A DNA stretch of 64,000 nucleotides from Planctomycetota bacterium (GTDB lineage Bacteria; Planctomycetota; Brocadiia; SM23-32; JAKLEA01). Positions within the stretch are counted from its first letter, which is position 1; every line of letters begins with the position of its first letter. Under the pieces are notes generated by a model that was given only the letters and a program-made list of their open reading frames with translations, was not told where the DNA came from and did no database searches. The DNA lies in contig JAKLEA010000005.1 of assembly GCA_022711755.1 (NCBI GenBank), positions 124,001 to 188,000 of the forward strand, read 5' to 3'. The translations under genes were made by a program, and so were the position numbers. Shown piece after piece: positions 25,055 to 33,807 of this stretch.

Positions 25055-26026
25055 TCAATCCGTTATCAACTTCCTGATTATGTCATCCGCGCTGACACCG
25101 TCCGCCTCCGCCTCAAAATTCAGAATGATGCGATGGCGCAGGCTTGGCAGCGCCACGGCCTTGACGTCCTCAATCGAGGCCGCCGATCTGCCGGCGCCGA
25201 GGGCCATGACCTTCGCCGTCAACGCGAGGGCTTGCGCTCCGCGGGGGCTGACGCCGAACCTGACGAAACGGTTAACCTCCTCCGTGGCGAACTCGCTGCC
25301 CGGATGCGTCGCCAGCGCCAGTTTCGCGCAATAGTTCCGAACGTCATCCGGCAGGGCGGCGGCGCGGACCTCCTGCTGCATCCGGATTATGTCCTGCCCG
25401 TCCGCCACGACTTTCACATCGGGCTGCTTCTCGCCGGTCGTCCTGTCCAGAATCTCAACAAGCTCGCTCAGTGACGAGGCAGGAACATTTATCTTAAACA
25501 TGAAACGGTCAAGCTGAGCCTCAGGGAGGGGATATGTTCCCTCCATCTCAATCGGGTTCTGTGTCGCCAGGACGAAGAATGGCGGCGGCAGCGCGTGAGT
25601 TACGCGGCTGACGGTGACGTTGCGCTCCTCCATCGCCTGAAGGAGGGCTGATTGCGTCTTTGGCGTCGCCCGGTTGATCTCGTCGGCAAGGATCGCGTTG
25701 CCGAAGATCGGCCCCTCCTGGAACTCGAAGCGCTTGCCCTTCGTCTCGTCGTCAACGACGATGTTGGTTCCCAGTATGTCCGCCGGCATCAGGTCGGGCG
25801 TGAACTGGATGCGCGAGAACCGCACGTTCAGAGCCTGCGCCAGGGAGCGGATAAGCAGCGTCTTGCCCAGCCCCGGCACTCCTTCAAGTATCGCGTGGCC
25901 CTTCGCCATCAGAGCCGTAAGAACCTGGCGCAAAGCCTCGTCGTGGCCGACAATGACCTTCGAAACTTCCGTCTGAATGGCATCGAAACGATCTCTGAAA
26001 GACACGGAACCGGTGTTATCCGCCAT
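25055..26026 (-). CDS. MoxR-family AAA+ ATPase
   Basis: A 323-residue MoxR ATPase. Walker A is GVPGLGKT (49-56), Walker B is ILADEINRA with Asp115-Glu116. The MoxR insert ALLQAMEERNVTVSR, sensor ATQNPIEMEGTYPLPEAQLDRF and the C-terminal lid SPRGAQALALTAKVMAL are all present. MoxR proteins act as chaperones that mature or insert cofactors into partner proteins, often with DUF58/VWA genes downstream. Here the downstream partner is instead the AMMECR1-like/toroid membrane protein, which is unusual. A weak TTGAAA-N18-TACTCT element lies about 120 bp upstream on the same strand (26177-26148). Confidence 0.93.
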   Translation of the reverse strand: MADNTGSVSFRDRFDAIQTEVSKVIVGHDEALRQVLTALMAKGHAILEGVPGLGKTLLIRSLAQALNVRFSRIQFTPDLMPADILGTNIVVDDETKGKRFEFQEGPIFGNAILADEINRATPKTQSALLQAMEERNVTVSRVTHALPPPFFVLATQNPIEMEGTYPLPEAQLDRFMFKINVPASSLSELVEILDRTTGEKQPDVKVVADGQDIIRMQQEVRAAALPDDVRNYCAKLALATHPGSEFATEEVNRFVRFGVSPRGAQALALTAKVMALGAGRSAASIEDVKAVALPSLRHRIILNFEAEADGVSADDIIRKLITD

Positions 26027-26275
26027 CAGTCGCCCCTTTCATCCGAAGAGAGCGCGCCGCGCCAACGGTTGCGAAGAGGACGCGCCCGCGGCCGGCCCAT
26101 TGCGGGAATTCACAAGAAGACGCTTTGGGCGGCCGCCTGCATGGACTAGAGTATCCGGCGTCTTGTAGGTCTTTCAATAGTGTTCATCGCGCCTTGCGCT
26201 CCATTCCGAAAGAATGTAGGATTTTGTTCCGGTTGAGGTCTTCAAAAACATTATCCCTTTTGAGGAATTCGGGTC

Positions 26276-27331
26276 ATGGCAAAGCTCAAGACGGCGGTAA
26301 TCGGATGCGGCGGCAGGGGAAGGAATCATACTGAGGCATACGCGCAATCGAAGGACACGGAACTCGCGGCCTTCGTGGATATCGTCCCGGAACGGGCGAA
26401 ACAACTGTCTGAGAAATATCCCGGCGCCGCGGCCTATACCGACTACCGCAAGATGCTGCGCGAGGTGAAGCCGGACGTGGTCGCCATGTGCACCTGGCCG
26501 GAAAGCCACAAACGGATAGTAGTCGCCGCCGCGCGCGCCGGCGCGAAGATCATCAACGCCGAGAAGCCGATGGCCCCGACCTACGGTGAGGCTCTGGCCA
26601 TGCACAGGGAATGCGAGAAAGCCGGCGCCGTCTGCACCTACTCTCACCAGCGCCGCTTCTCCAGCGACTTCGTGAAAGCGAAACAACTCCTGAAAGATGG
26701 CGCGATCGGCGAACTCCGAAGACTGGAAGGCTCATGCCCGAACATGTTCGACTGGGGGACGCACTGGTTCGACATGATGTTCTTCTTCAACGATCAGGTC
26801 CCGGCGTCGTGGGTAATGGCGCAGATTGACGTCTCGCGCGACTCGAAAGTCTTCGGCGCAACGCTGGAAACATCCGGAGTATCGTTTGTTAAATTCCAGA
26901 ACGAGGTCAACGGTTTGATGATTACCACCAGCGAGGGCGGCGAACCGCCGGCCAATGCGCTGATGGATCGAGGCGGCTTCCTTGTGGTCGGCACAGAAGG
27001 AACCATGCTTGTACATGCGCATGAATGTCCACTGGAGTTGCGCCGCATAGGCGGCAAGAAACCGGAAAGGCCCGACCTGTCGAAGGTCGAGGTCCTTCAT
27101 CCTGATCCGACGATAGCGGGCATCCTCGACTCGATTGACGCATGGAAGAAGGGCAGGGAGCCGGAACTCGCAAGCCGCAAGGCGCTAATGGCGACGGAAC
27201 TGATCTTCGCCACTTACGAGTCCAGCCGCTCGCGCGGGAGGATCGCGTTGCCTCTGAAGACGAAGGACTCGGCTCTGCTGGCAATGCTTGCCGACGGGCA
27301 AATCGGCTACGCGAAATCAGGCAGGAAATAG
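26276..27331 (+). CDS. Gfo/Idh/MocA oxidoreductase (cytoplasmic)
   Basis: A 351-residue NAD(P)-dependent oxidoreductase without signal peptide. The Rossmann fingerprint is AVIGCGGRGRNHTEAY, followed by FVDIVPERAKQL and VVAMCTWPESHKRIVVAAARAGAKIINAEKPMAPTYGEAL with the EKP active-site Lys. The substrate domain includes YSHQRRFSSDFVKAKQLL and FDWGTHWFDMMFFF with the conserved His. It leads a plus-strand run with an amidohydrolase 27 bp downstream and a UROD-like gene after that. The run suggests oxidation followed by hydrolysis or decarboxylation of a sugar- or cyclitol-type compound. Confidence 0.9.
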   Translation: MAKLKTAVIGCGGRGRNHTEAYAQSKDTELAAFVDIVPERAKQLSEKYPGAAAYTDYRKMLREVKPDVVAMCTWPESHKRIVVAAARAGAKIINAEKPMAPTYGEALAMHRECEKAGAVCTYSHQRRFSSDFVKAKQLLKDGAIGELRRLEGSCPNMFDWGTHWFDMMFFFNDQVPASWVMAQIDVSRDSKVFGATLETSGVSFVKFQNEVNGLMITTSEGGEPPANALMDRGGFLVVGTEGTMLVHAHECPLELRRIGGKKPERPDLSKVEVLHPDPTIAGILDSIDAWKKGREPELASRKALMATELIFATYESSRSRGRIALPLKTKDSALLAMLADGQIGYAKSGRK

Positions 27332-27358
27332 CTGCGCGCGACGCGATAAAGATGTGGC

Positions 27359-28255
27359 ATGGAAAAGAAGCTGATTGACATCCACGTCCATACCTGCCCC
27401 AGGCCGACGACCACAAGACCGAACGGGCAGACCTACGCCACGCCGGAGCAATTAATCGAACGCTACGACGCTATCGGCGTCGCCATGGCCGTCATTCTGC
27501 CGCAGGCCAATCCCGAGTGCGCTCACCGCAGGCTCTCGGATGACGAATGCCTGGCTATCTGCAACGAGTATCCATGCCGGTTCATCCCGTTCTGCAACGT
27601 TGATCCCCGGTATCTCACAAACTCTCCGGAAGCCGACTTCTCCCCGCTCCTGAATTATTACAAGGAACGCGGATGCAAGGGCGTTGGGGAATGCGCGGCG
27701 AACCTGCCGTTCGACGACCCGCTCGTTCTGAATCTTTTCAAGCACTGCGAGGCTTGCGGCATGCCGCTGACGTTCCATGTCGCGACACAGCGGGGCGGCA
27801 TGTACGGCCTCATTGACGAACTCGGCCTCCCCCGGCTTGAGCGGGCGCTGGCCATGTTCCCCGGCCTGATCTTCCTGGGCCATTCACAGGCTTTCTGGTC
27901 GGAGATAAGCGGCGACGTCACTGCGCAGAATCGCGGCGGATATCCGAAAGGCCCCATTGCGACGGGCGGGCGCGTTGTGGAACTCATGCGGCGATACCCC
28001 AATCTCCACGGCGATCTCTCAGCGGGAAGCGGCCACAACGCCGTCAGCCGCGATCCCGAATTCGGATGTCGGTTCATGAACGAGTTCCAGGACAGGCTTT
28101 ATTTCGGGACGGACATATGCGCCCCGGACACCCCGACCCCGCTGGTCGGATTCCTCAAGGAAATGCTCGATTCCGGCGGAATCTCCCGGGAGGTCTACGA
28201 GAGGATCGGCTGGCGCAACGCGGAGATTCTGCTGGGCCTTGATCCGCAGGACTGA
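27359..28255 (+). CDS. Amidohydrolase-2 family TIM-barrel hydrolase/decarboxylase
   Basis: A 298-residue metal-dependent barrel of the amidohydrolase-2 (ACMSD-like) group. The N-terminal metal site is DIHVHTCP. The later ligands lie in PLTFHVATQRGG, LGHSQAFW and YFGTDICAPDTP, and the C-terminus has ISREVYERIGWRNAEILLG, the usual last helix. Members hydrolyse lactones or decarboxylate ring acids. The neighbours on both sides (oxidoreductase upstream, UROD-like downstream) suggest it opens a lactone made by the oxidoreductase or decarboxylates its product. That is an inference from order only. Confidence 0.87.
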   Translation: MEKKLIDIHVHTCPRPTTTRPNGQTYATPEQLIERYDAIGVAMAVILPQANPECAHRRLSDDECLAICNEYPCRFIPFCNVDPRYLTNSPEADFSPLLNYYKERGCKGVGECAANLPFDDPLVLNLFKHCEACGMPLTFHVATQRGGMYGLIDELGLPRLERALAMFPGLIFLGHSQAFWSEISGDVTAQNRGGYPKGPIATGGRVVELMRRYPNLHGDLSAGSGHNAVSRDPEFGCRFMNEFQDRLYFGTDICAPDTPTPLVGFLKEMLDSGGISREVYERIGWRNAEILLGLDPQD

Positions 28256-28289
28256 CATCACCACACATAAGCAGCAGGCGGGCAGAATA

Positions 28290-29345
28290 ATGAGCTGGAA
28301 CACAGGCCTCGATCCGAAGGTCGAAGAACGCATAATGCTCTCCCTCAACCACCGGGAAGGCGACCGCGTCCCGATATGGGACTTCATTGACAACCACAAG
28401 GTCGTCCGCCATTTCGCCGGCGCGGAAAGCGATCTCCTGAAGGCGATGGTGAAGGTTTATCACGGTCTGGAGATTGATCTATGCCGCGGATTCGGCCACG
28501 CCTTCTCTCCCGAGGACGAGGGGGTTCGCCCGGACGGCGCGGTGGTCTCCGGCCTGACCCACTGGCATCGCCCGCATATCGCCACGATCGAGCAACTGCG
28601 CGCCTTCAAGACGCCACTTCCGACGCGGGAGGAACTGGACTCCTTCATTGCCGGATTCATTGCCTGCCGCCAGGCCTTCGCCCCGCTGACCATGTACGTC
28701 CCGTGCATAGGAATGGGTTTCCACGCGGCCTATGGACTGATGGGCATCGAGCGGTTCTCATACTTCATGGCCGACGCGGAGGATGAAATCCTGCGCGTAA
28801 TGTGGGAACTCAACGCCCGATACGTTGAATACGCGCGCATCGCCGCCGAGAAAAAAATCTGCCCAATATTTTTCGTCGGCGACGACATCGCCTACAAGCG
28901 CGCATTGATATTCTCCCCGGACTTTCTGCGCCGCACCTGCATCCCGATGCTGGCGAAGATATGTGACGTCTGCGCCGGGGCCGGTATGAAGCTTATATTC
29001 CACAGCGACGGCGATCTGACAAAAATCATGGATGACCTTGTGGATGCCGGCATTGAGGGCATCAACCCGATCGAACCCATCGCTGGCATGGACATCGGGT
29101 TGATGAAGAGGCGCTACGGGGACCGTCTCGTCCTGGTCGGCAACGTTGACTGTTCACAGGTATTGCCGCTTGGGACGAAGGAGGACGTGATAAAGGCGAC
29201 CATAGAATGCCTGCGCGCGGCGGCGCCGGGGGGAGGGCATTTCATCGGGTCATCCAGCGAGATCACGCCGGCCACGCCTCTGGAGAACGTCCTGACCTTC
29301 TACGATGCGTGCAGGCAATACGGCAAGTATCCGATCAATTTGTAA
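28290..29345 (+). CDS. UROD-superfamily protein (paralogue 3)
   Basis: A 351-residue UROD-like barrel starting MSWNTGLDPKVEERIMLSLNHREGDRVP; the ATG at 28290 is the first within the family's usual start. The distal motif is GMKLIFHSDGDLTKIMDDLVDAGIEGINPIEP, an H-x-D-G site as in corrinoid-linked and UROD-like enzymes. It is followed by LVGNVDCSQVLPLGT and GGGHFIGSSSEITPATPLENV. It is 34 bp after the amidohydrolase, completing a three-gene operon. It converges with the AAA+ gene, whose stop is only 11 bp away. No corrinoid protein, reductive activase or HemE pathway gene is near. Confidence 0.8.
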   Translation: MSWNTGLDPKVEERIMLSLNHREGDRVPIWDFIDNHKVVRHFAGAESDLLKAMVKVYHGLEIDLCRGFGHAFSPEDEGVRPDGAVVSGLTHWHRPHIATIEQLRAFKTPLPTREELDSFIAGFIACRQAFAPLTMYVPCIGMGFHAAYGLMGIERFSYFMADAEDEILRVMWELNARYVEYARIAAEKKICPIFFVGDDIAYKRALIFSPDFLRRTCIPMLAKICDVCAGAGMKLIFHSDGDLTKIMDDLVDAGIEGINPIEPIAGMDIGLMKRRYGDRLVLVGNVDCSQVLPLGTKEDVIKATIECLRAAAPGGGHFIGSSSEITPATPLENVLTFYDACRQYGKYPINL

Positions 29346-29356
29346 TACGAGACAGG

Positions 29357-30811
29357 TCACATCTCGACGAAGTAACCTTCCCAAGCCATGTCGAGGAATT
29401 CCTTGGTCAAGGCGGGCTTTTTACGCTGGTAACCCGCGATGTCCATTATCTGATCGAGGAGATCGCGCGGGTGGCAGCTTCTGAGGCTGAAACCTTTTTT
29501 CTTGTAGTATTCATTGAAAAGGTATTGCACGGCCGCCGGGTCGTATTCGATGTTCCGGTGTTTGCACATAAGCTCAAAGATATTCGCGTATTGTTCCAGG
29601 GTCGGGCTGTCTACGAGGATCTTGTATCGGATGCGCCGCAGGAATGCCTCATCCACCAGGTCCTTCGGGTCAAGATTGGTGGCGAATATGATCAGCTCAT
29701 CGAATGGGACGTCGAATTTCCGCCCGGTGTGCAGCGTAAGGTAGTCAATATTCTTTTCAAGCGGGACGATCCAGCGGTTCAGCAGGTCCTGCGGGCGGAT
29801 CAGTTGCCGGCCCAAGTCGTCAATGACAAAAACGCCACAGTTCGCTTTAAGCTGATACGGGGCCTCGTAAAACCTGTTTACGGGGTTGTATTGAAGGTCC
29901 AGCCCTGTCATCGTCAACTCGCCGCCGACGATCACAACAGGCCTCTTGCACAACACCCATCTCAGGTCCTGCCCCATTGTTGCGCGACGCACCCGGACGG
30001 ATCCAGTGCCCTCCCTTGACTGCTGGGAGTAGTGCATGTCGAGGACTTCTTGCTCAACGGAGCTATGCACCGTCTCGTCGAAGACCCTTATGATTTCATT
30101 TCCCAGGTTCAAGGCGTATGGGACGAAGATGGGGCTTCCCAGCAGCTTCGCTATCGTTTCAGCGATGGTCGTTTTGCCGTTTCCTGGGGGGCCGTAAAGA
30201 AAAATGCTTTTTCCGGAGTTGATAGCCGGTCCCAGGCGTTCAACGAGTCTGGGGTCGAGCACCAGTCGCGAGAAGGCCTCCTGAACCTGATTTTCATAGA
30301 CACTGACGTTTTTGATGGTTTGCAATTCGACCATTGTCGAATAATCATTTAATGGGACAGGCGCCGGGCCGGTGTACTGGGAAACTTTGAGCGCCTCCTC
30401 CGCCCTGTGACGGCCAAGGTCGGAAAGCTCATACTGATAAGTCGCTTCGCCGGAAACTGCGTCCCGTCCCAGAACCTCTACCAGCCTTTGCTGCCGCCAG
30501 TAGGAGAAAATGTGCTCCATCACACCTTCGTAGGGAAGGGCCACTTCGTTGGTGATTTCATAACCCGTCATCACGCCCCCGAAATAGAGAATCCGGAGGG
30601 CAAGGTCGGACAGGAACTGAAGATTCAGTCCGGTGTCCTCGATGCTCATAGGCTGGGGCGGCGGCTCAAAACGCATCTCAGTCTGTTCCTGAGAGCCGTC
30701 GGGGGCGGTCGCCACGGCGTTGCATCCGGGGCACTTTACGCGCTTGCCCGCAAATTCGTCCTTAACCTGCAGAGACATCCCGCAACTGGGGCAGTTCATG
30801 CGAATAGTCAT
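29357..30811 (-). CDS. Zinc-ribbon AAA+ ATPase associated with Tad-like pilus genes
   Basis: A 484-residue protein. Residues 1-35 form a zinc ribbon (C7-x2-C10 ... C27-x2-C30). Residues about 60-140 look like a winged-helix region (LALRILYFGGVMTGYEI ... YELSDLGRHRAEEAL). The AAA+ core has Walker A GPPGNGKTT (207-215), Walker B GVFVIDDLGRQ, sensor LIIFATNLDP and an arginine-finger-like EAFLRRIRYKI, then an alpha-helical lid ending RSCHPRDLLDQIMDIAGY. It is third in a minus-strand operon after CpaB-like and TadZ-like genes, with a 46-bp gap. Its role with the pilus or secretion genes is inferred from position; it is not a TadA-type secretion ATPase. Confidence 0.8.
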   Translation of the reverse strand: MTIRMNCPSCGMSLQVKDEFAGKRVKCPGCNAVATAPDGSQEQTEMRFEPPPQPMSIEDTGLNLQFLSDLALRILYFGGVMTGYEITNEVALPYEGVMEHIFSYWRQQRLVEVLGRDAVSGEATYQYELSDLGRHRAEEALKVSQYTGPAPVPLNDYSTMVELQTIKNVSVYENQVQEAFSRLVLDPRLVERLGPAINSGKSIFLYGPPGNGKTTIAETIAKLLGSPIFVPYALNLGNEIIRVFDETVHSSVEQEVLDMHYSQQSREGTGSVRVRRATMGQDLRWVLCKRPVVIVGGELTMTGLDLQYNPVNRFYEAPYQLKANCGVFVIDDLGRQLIRPQDLLNRWIVPLEKNIDYLTLHTGRKFDVPFDELIIFATNLDPKDLVDEAFLRRIRYKILVDSPTLEQYANIFELMCKHRNIEYDPAAVQYLFNEYYKKKGFSLRSCHPRDLLDQIMDIAGYQRKKPALTKEFLDMAWEGYFVEM

Positions 30812-30857
30812 GTCGGGGTCCTCTGTCTCAGATCATCAACTCCGGATGTGCGCGCCA

Positions 30858-32048
30858 TCACCCGCCAAAGAGGCTGAACTTCTTTTTTGACTGCGATTCG
30901 CGTATCGGCAATCCGCCGAGGTGCTGCGACAGGGTGAGTATTGAATTTGTCAGTCCGCTTCCCTCATTCACGACGGTCAGCGCCGTTCCGCCGTCAATCG
31001 CCTTCACCGCCGTCTGCGTGTCGTAGGGGATGACCCAATACACCGGCATATTCAGAACTTTAGAGATTTCTTTCAGTCCGACAGTGTCGCTCTTGTAGAA
31101 GCGGTTGATTACGACCTTCATTTTATCGGCCTTGTATTCAAGCCGCCGGAAAAGCTCCAGCGCCTGCTGCGTGTTGCGAATGGTCGGAACCAGCATGTCG
31201 CAGAGTATGAGTATTGAATCTGATACGTCCAGCGCCACAACCGTACGGTCGTCAATAATGTGCGCAACGTCGGCGACAGTGAAAGCGAATGTTTCCCGGC
31301 ACTTCCGGAAAACCACACCCAGCGCGTCGGGCGTGATGACTTCGATGTCTTCAGGTTCCCTGGGCGCAATTAGCACCTGGCAGCCGCTTTTATGCGCGGC
31401 TGTGTAGCCCATCAGCATCGTGCTGTCCAGCCGCTCAGCGTCGCGCGCGGCGTCGGCCAGCGTCCCCGGCGCTCGGGTCGTGTCGGTGAAGACCGCCGCG
31501 TCGCCGAAGTAAGGATTCAGGTCAATCAGCAGTGAGAAGTTGGGCTGCTGGGATTCCGCCGCGAGGTTCATTGCAAGGTTCGTTGCCAGCAGTGTCGTGC
31601 CGGTGCCGCCCTTGGCTGAGAAGACGCTGATAATCTGTCCGGCCCGCTTGGTCCGGAAGCCCTTCTTGCGCAGGACGCGCTCCAGCGCTGCGCCGAGTGC
31701 CTTTGTGTCAATCGGGAAGTTTATAAACTCTTCCGCGCCGGCCCTCATGCATTGCAGCAGGAGCTCCTGCGATGCGTCCTTGCTCACAACGATTATGCCT
31801 GTTTTACCGGTCGTTGCGCGGGACACATGCTCGACAAGCCGGAACTGGGGGTCGTTCACCGTGTCCACCAGCACGACCATGATGTGCGCGCCCTGCTCGA
31901 CGATTTCGTTCTGCGCCCGGCGCAGATCGGATTCGGTTATGACCGCGATGTCGGGGTCGTTCAATTCATTGAACGACTTGGCAATCTGGCCGCACATGTC
32001 CTGGTTCGGGTGAACCACGTAGACTTCAATTTCGCGCTCCTTGCCCAT
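30858..32048 (-). CDS. cpaE: TadZ/CpaE-like pilus localisation ATPase
   Basis: A 396-residue protein with a receiver-like N-terminal domain (about 5-125, with VYVVHPNQ, VVLVDT, GIIVVSKDAS and AGAEEFINFPID). A MinD/ParA-type ATPase follows. The deviant Walker A is SAKGGTGTT at 144-152 with the extra Lys typical of the family; LLIDLNPYFGD and FAFTVADVAHIIDD hold the later motifs. This matches CpaE/TadZ, which positions Tad/Flp pilus machinery at the membrane or pole. AAGGAG lies 8 nt before the ATG. It follows the CpaB-like gene by 11 bp. Confidence 0.88.
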   Translation of the reverse strand: MGKEREIEVYVVHPNQDMCGQIAKSFNELNDPDIAVITESDLRRAQNEIVEQGAHIMVVLVDTVNDPQFRLVEHVSRATTGKTGIIVVSKDASQELLLQCMRAGAEEFINFPIDTKALGAALERVLRKKGFRTKRAGQIISVFSAKGGTGTTLLATNLAMNLAAESQQPNFSLLIDLNPYFGDAAVFTDTTRAPGTLADAARDAERLDSTMLMGYTAAHKSGCQVLIAPREPEDIEVITPDALGVVFRKCRETFAFTVADVAHIIDDRTVVALDVSDSILILCDMLVPTIRNTQQALELFRRLEYKADKMKVVINRFYKSDTVGLKEISKVLNMPVYWVIPYDTQTAVKAIDGGTALTVVNEGSGLTNSILTLSQHLGGLPIRESQSKKKFSLFGG

Positions 32049-32059
32049 CCGGCGGCTCC

Positions 32060-33457
32060 TTACTGCGGTTTCAGCACTTCGGCGTTGTCGGTTTTCACGC
32101 CCAGCAGTTCGCAGCCCTGCCTGTATTGCGAGGACATGGGGCCTTCCTTCTTAAGGCGCTGCAACTGTTCCATGGCGGCCTCGGTCCGCTTGGCCTTTTG
32201 ATGGTCCTGAAGGAATTTCAGTGTCGTATCCAGCTTCTTGGCCTTGTCTTTGATGGCGGCGTCCAGATTCGTTATGGTCCTGTCCGCCGTATCCTTTTCA
32301 ACGACGGTCTTCTTACGAAGGTCAACATCGTTGAAATCCTCGTCGAACTGGGTCCATACGTCACGGGCGCCAATCAGATCCCCCGTCTCGATCATCCCGT
32401 TTATTGAGTCAATGTGTTTTTTCATCATTCGGTCGGGGGCTTTATTCACGATCTCCAGGCGTAGGGCCTTGAGCAGATCCTTGACGGTCGTCTTGCCGCC
32501 CAGCGCTTGCGCGTCAGGTCCGGTCAATGCGGTTTCAGCCTCATCCAGTTTCCCATCGTTTATCAGTTGTCTGGTCTTTACAGCAAACTCATCCTCAGGA
32601 TCCTTGGTCTTTTCAATGATGACTGTCTTGGGGGTTGCTTCTTCAATCTTCGCCATCAACTCGCGCACGAGAAGCCATTCGCTTGAGCCTTCCTCAACCA
32701 GCTTCATTGCCTCTTCAGCCGCATCGCGGGCCTTTTGATATTCCTTGCCCTTCAGGAAGTTCTCCGCCTTTTCCATCAGAGCCTCAATCCTGGCCTTCTT
32801 ATCATCGGTGTCAACCTGCGCCTTCGGCCTGCTGATGCTTGCCACTCGGTACGCCGCGGTTTCAGGGACCTTCTGAACGATCTGTTGATACTTCCCTGAC
32901 GCCACCCGTTCATACTCTTCGCCCACTTTCTGCGGGACGGCCCCGTAAATCTCCGGCTTGTCCTTCGAATCCTTCTTCGGAGGATCCTGCAGGAGCCGCA
33001 CGTCGCGGATGGACATTTCCTCGACGCCGCTCTTCATCATGAGGATGTTCACAACATCCCCGGCCTGGACGCCGGCGCTCTTGACTGCATCAGGGTCAGG
33101 CTTTATCCGCCGCATGTTGGGCGGGAGCATCTGCTCACTCTTGGCGTAAAGCTTTGCTTCGGTGATGATCTCCCCGGCTACGAAAGGATACTTCACCCGG
33201 CGTCCCTCAACAGCTTCCTTCCACTTGGAGGATTCAACGGCTGTTTCCGGCTTGAATTCCTCCGGGTAGTTGGCCACCTTAAGGTTTTCCTGGGACATTT
33301 CCTCGCCGAACGGGATGTCGCGCGCAGCGATCAGGATGCCGACCGTCTTGACTTGAGCGGCCTGGGCCTGCGGCTTCTGCATCAGGAGAATAATGATGAT
33401 CCCGATGCCGCAGATCACGGCGACTACCAGAAATATGATCGCCCGACGTATGTTCAT
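32060..33457 (-). CDS. cpaB: CpaB/RcpC-like SAF-domain protein with long helical C-terminus
   Basis: A 465-residue envelope protein. An N-terminal membrane segment (AIIFLVVAVICGIGIIIILLM) leads into a SAF domain at about 40-105 (GILIAARDIPFGEEMSQENLKV, VAGEIITEAKLY) and an RcpC-like part (AGVQAGDVVNILMM). In place of the short tail of typical CpaB, residues about 215-460 are charged, helix-rich and TPR-like (KARIEALMEKAENFLKGKEYQKARDAAEEAM, then further helical pairs), about 200 residues longer than usual. It is first in the pilus-type operon, with AGGTGA 5 nt before the ATG and a near-perfect promoter about 85 bp upstream. Confidence 0.82.
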   Translation of the reverse strand: MNIRRAIIFLVVAVICGIGIIIILLMQKPQAQAAQVKTVGILIAARDIPFGEEMSQENLKVANYPEEFKPETAVESSKWKEAVEGRRVKYPFVAGEIITEAKLYAKSEQMLPPNMRRIKPDPDAVKSAGVQAGDVVNILMMKSGVEEMSIRDVRLLQDPPKKDSKDKPEIYGAVPQKVGEEYERVASGKYQQIVQKVPETAAYRVASISRPKAQVDTDDKKARIEALMEKAENFLKGKEYQKARDAAEEAMKLVEEGSSEWLLVRELMAKIEEATPKTVIIEKTKDPEDEFAVKTRQLINDGKLDEAETALTGPDAQALGGKTTVKDLLKALRLEIVNKAPDRMMKKHIDSINGMIETGDLIGARDVWTQFDEDFNDVDLRKKTVVEKDTADRTITNLDAAIKDKAKKLDTTLKFLQDHQKAKRTEAAMEQLQRLKKEGPMSSQYRQGCELLGVKTDNAEVLKPQ

Positions 33458-33541
33458 CGCTCACCTGTCTCCCAATTATGAAACCTTAACCTCTCCGAAG
33501 CGCCCGGAATAACGCTCCGGCGACAAGTTTGCACAATCGTG

Positions 33542-33570
33542 AGTGTATCAATCGCCCCCCGCGCTGTCAA
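33542..33570 (-). promoter_or_regulatory. Near-consensus sigma70 promoter for the Tad-like operon
   Basis: On the minus strand a perfect TTGACA (33570-33565) is separated by 17 bp from TACACT (33547-33542), about 85 bp before the CpaB-like ATG. The rest of the 350-bp divergent gap (33458-33807) holds no gene and no convincing promoter for the rightward gene. Confidence 0.6.
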
Positions 33571-33807
33571 ACACGTTACGCCACTGACTTTTCAAGATCG
33601 TTTCGGGAGAAATCCCGCTTCGTTGAGGCAAGCATTCCGACGCCCGGCATCCTATAAACCGCCACAAGCTTGGCAGCGTCGTTAGTATGCCCCTATCTGA
33701 TCCCGACAGGATGGCTGACACAGGATTTGAATGCAGCCATCCCATGTAGTAACGTATTCACTGTCATCATTTCAGTCCTTGAATCGTTCCTGATCGGGAG
33801 CAGGCAC

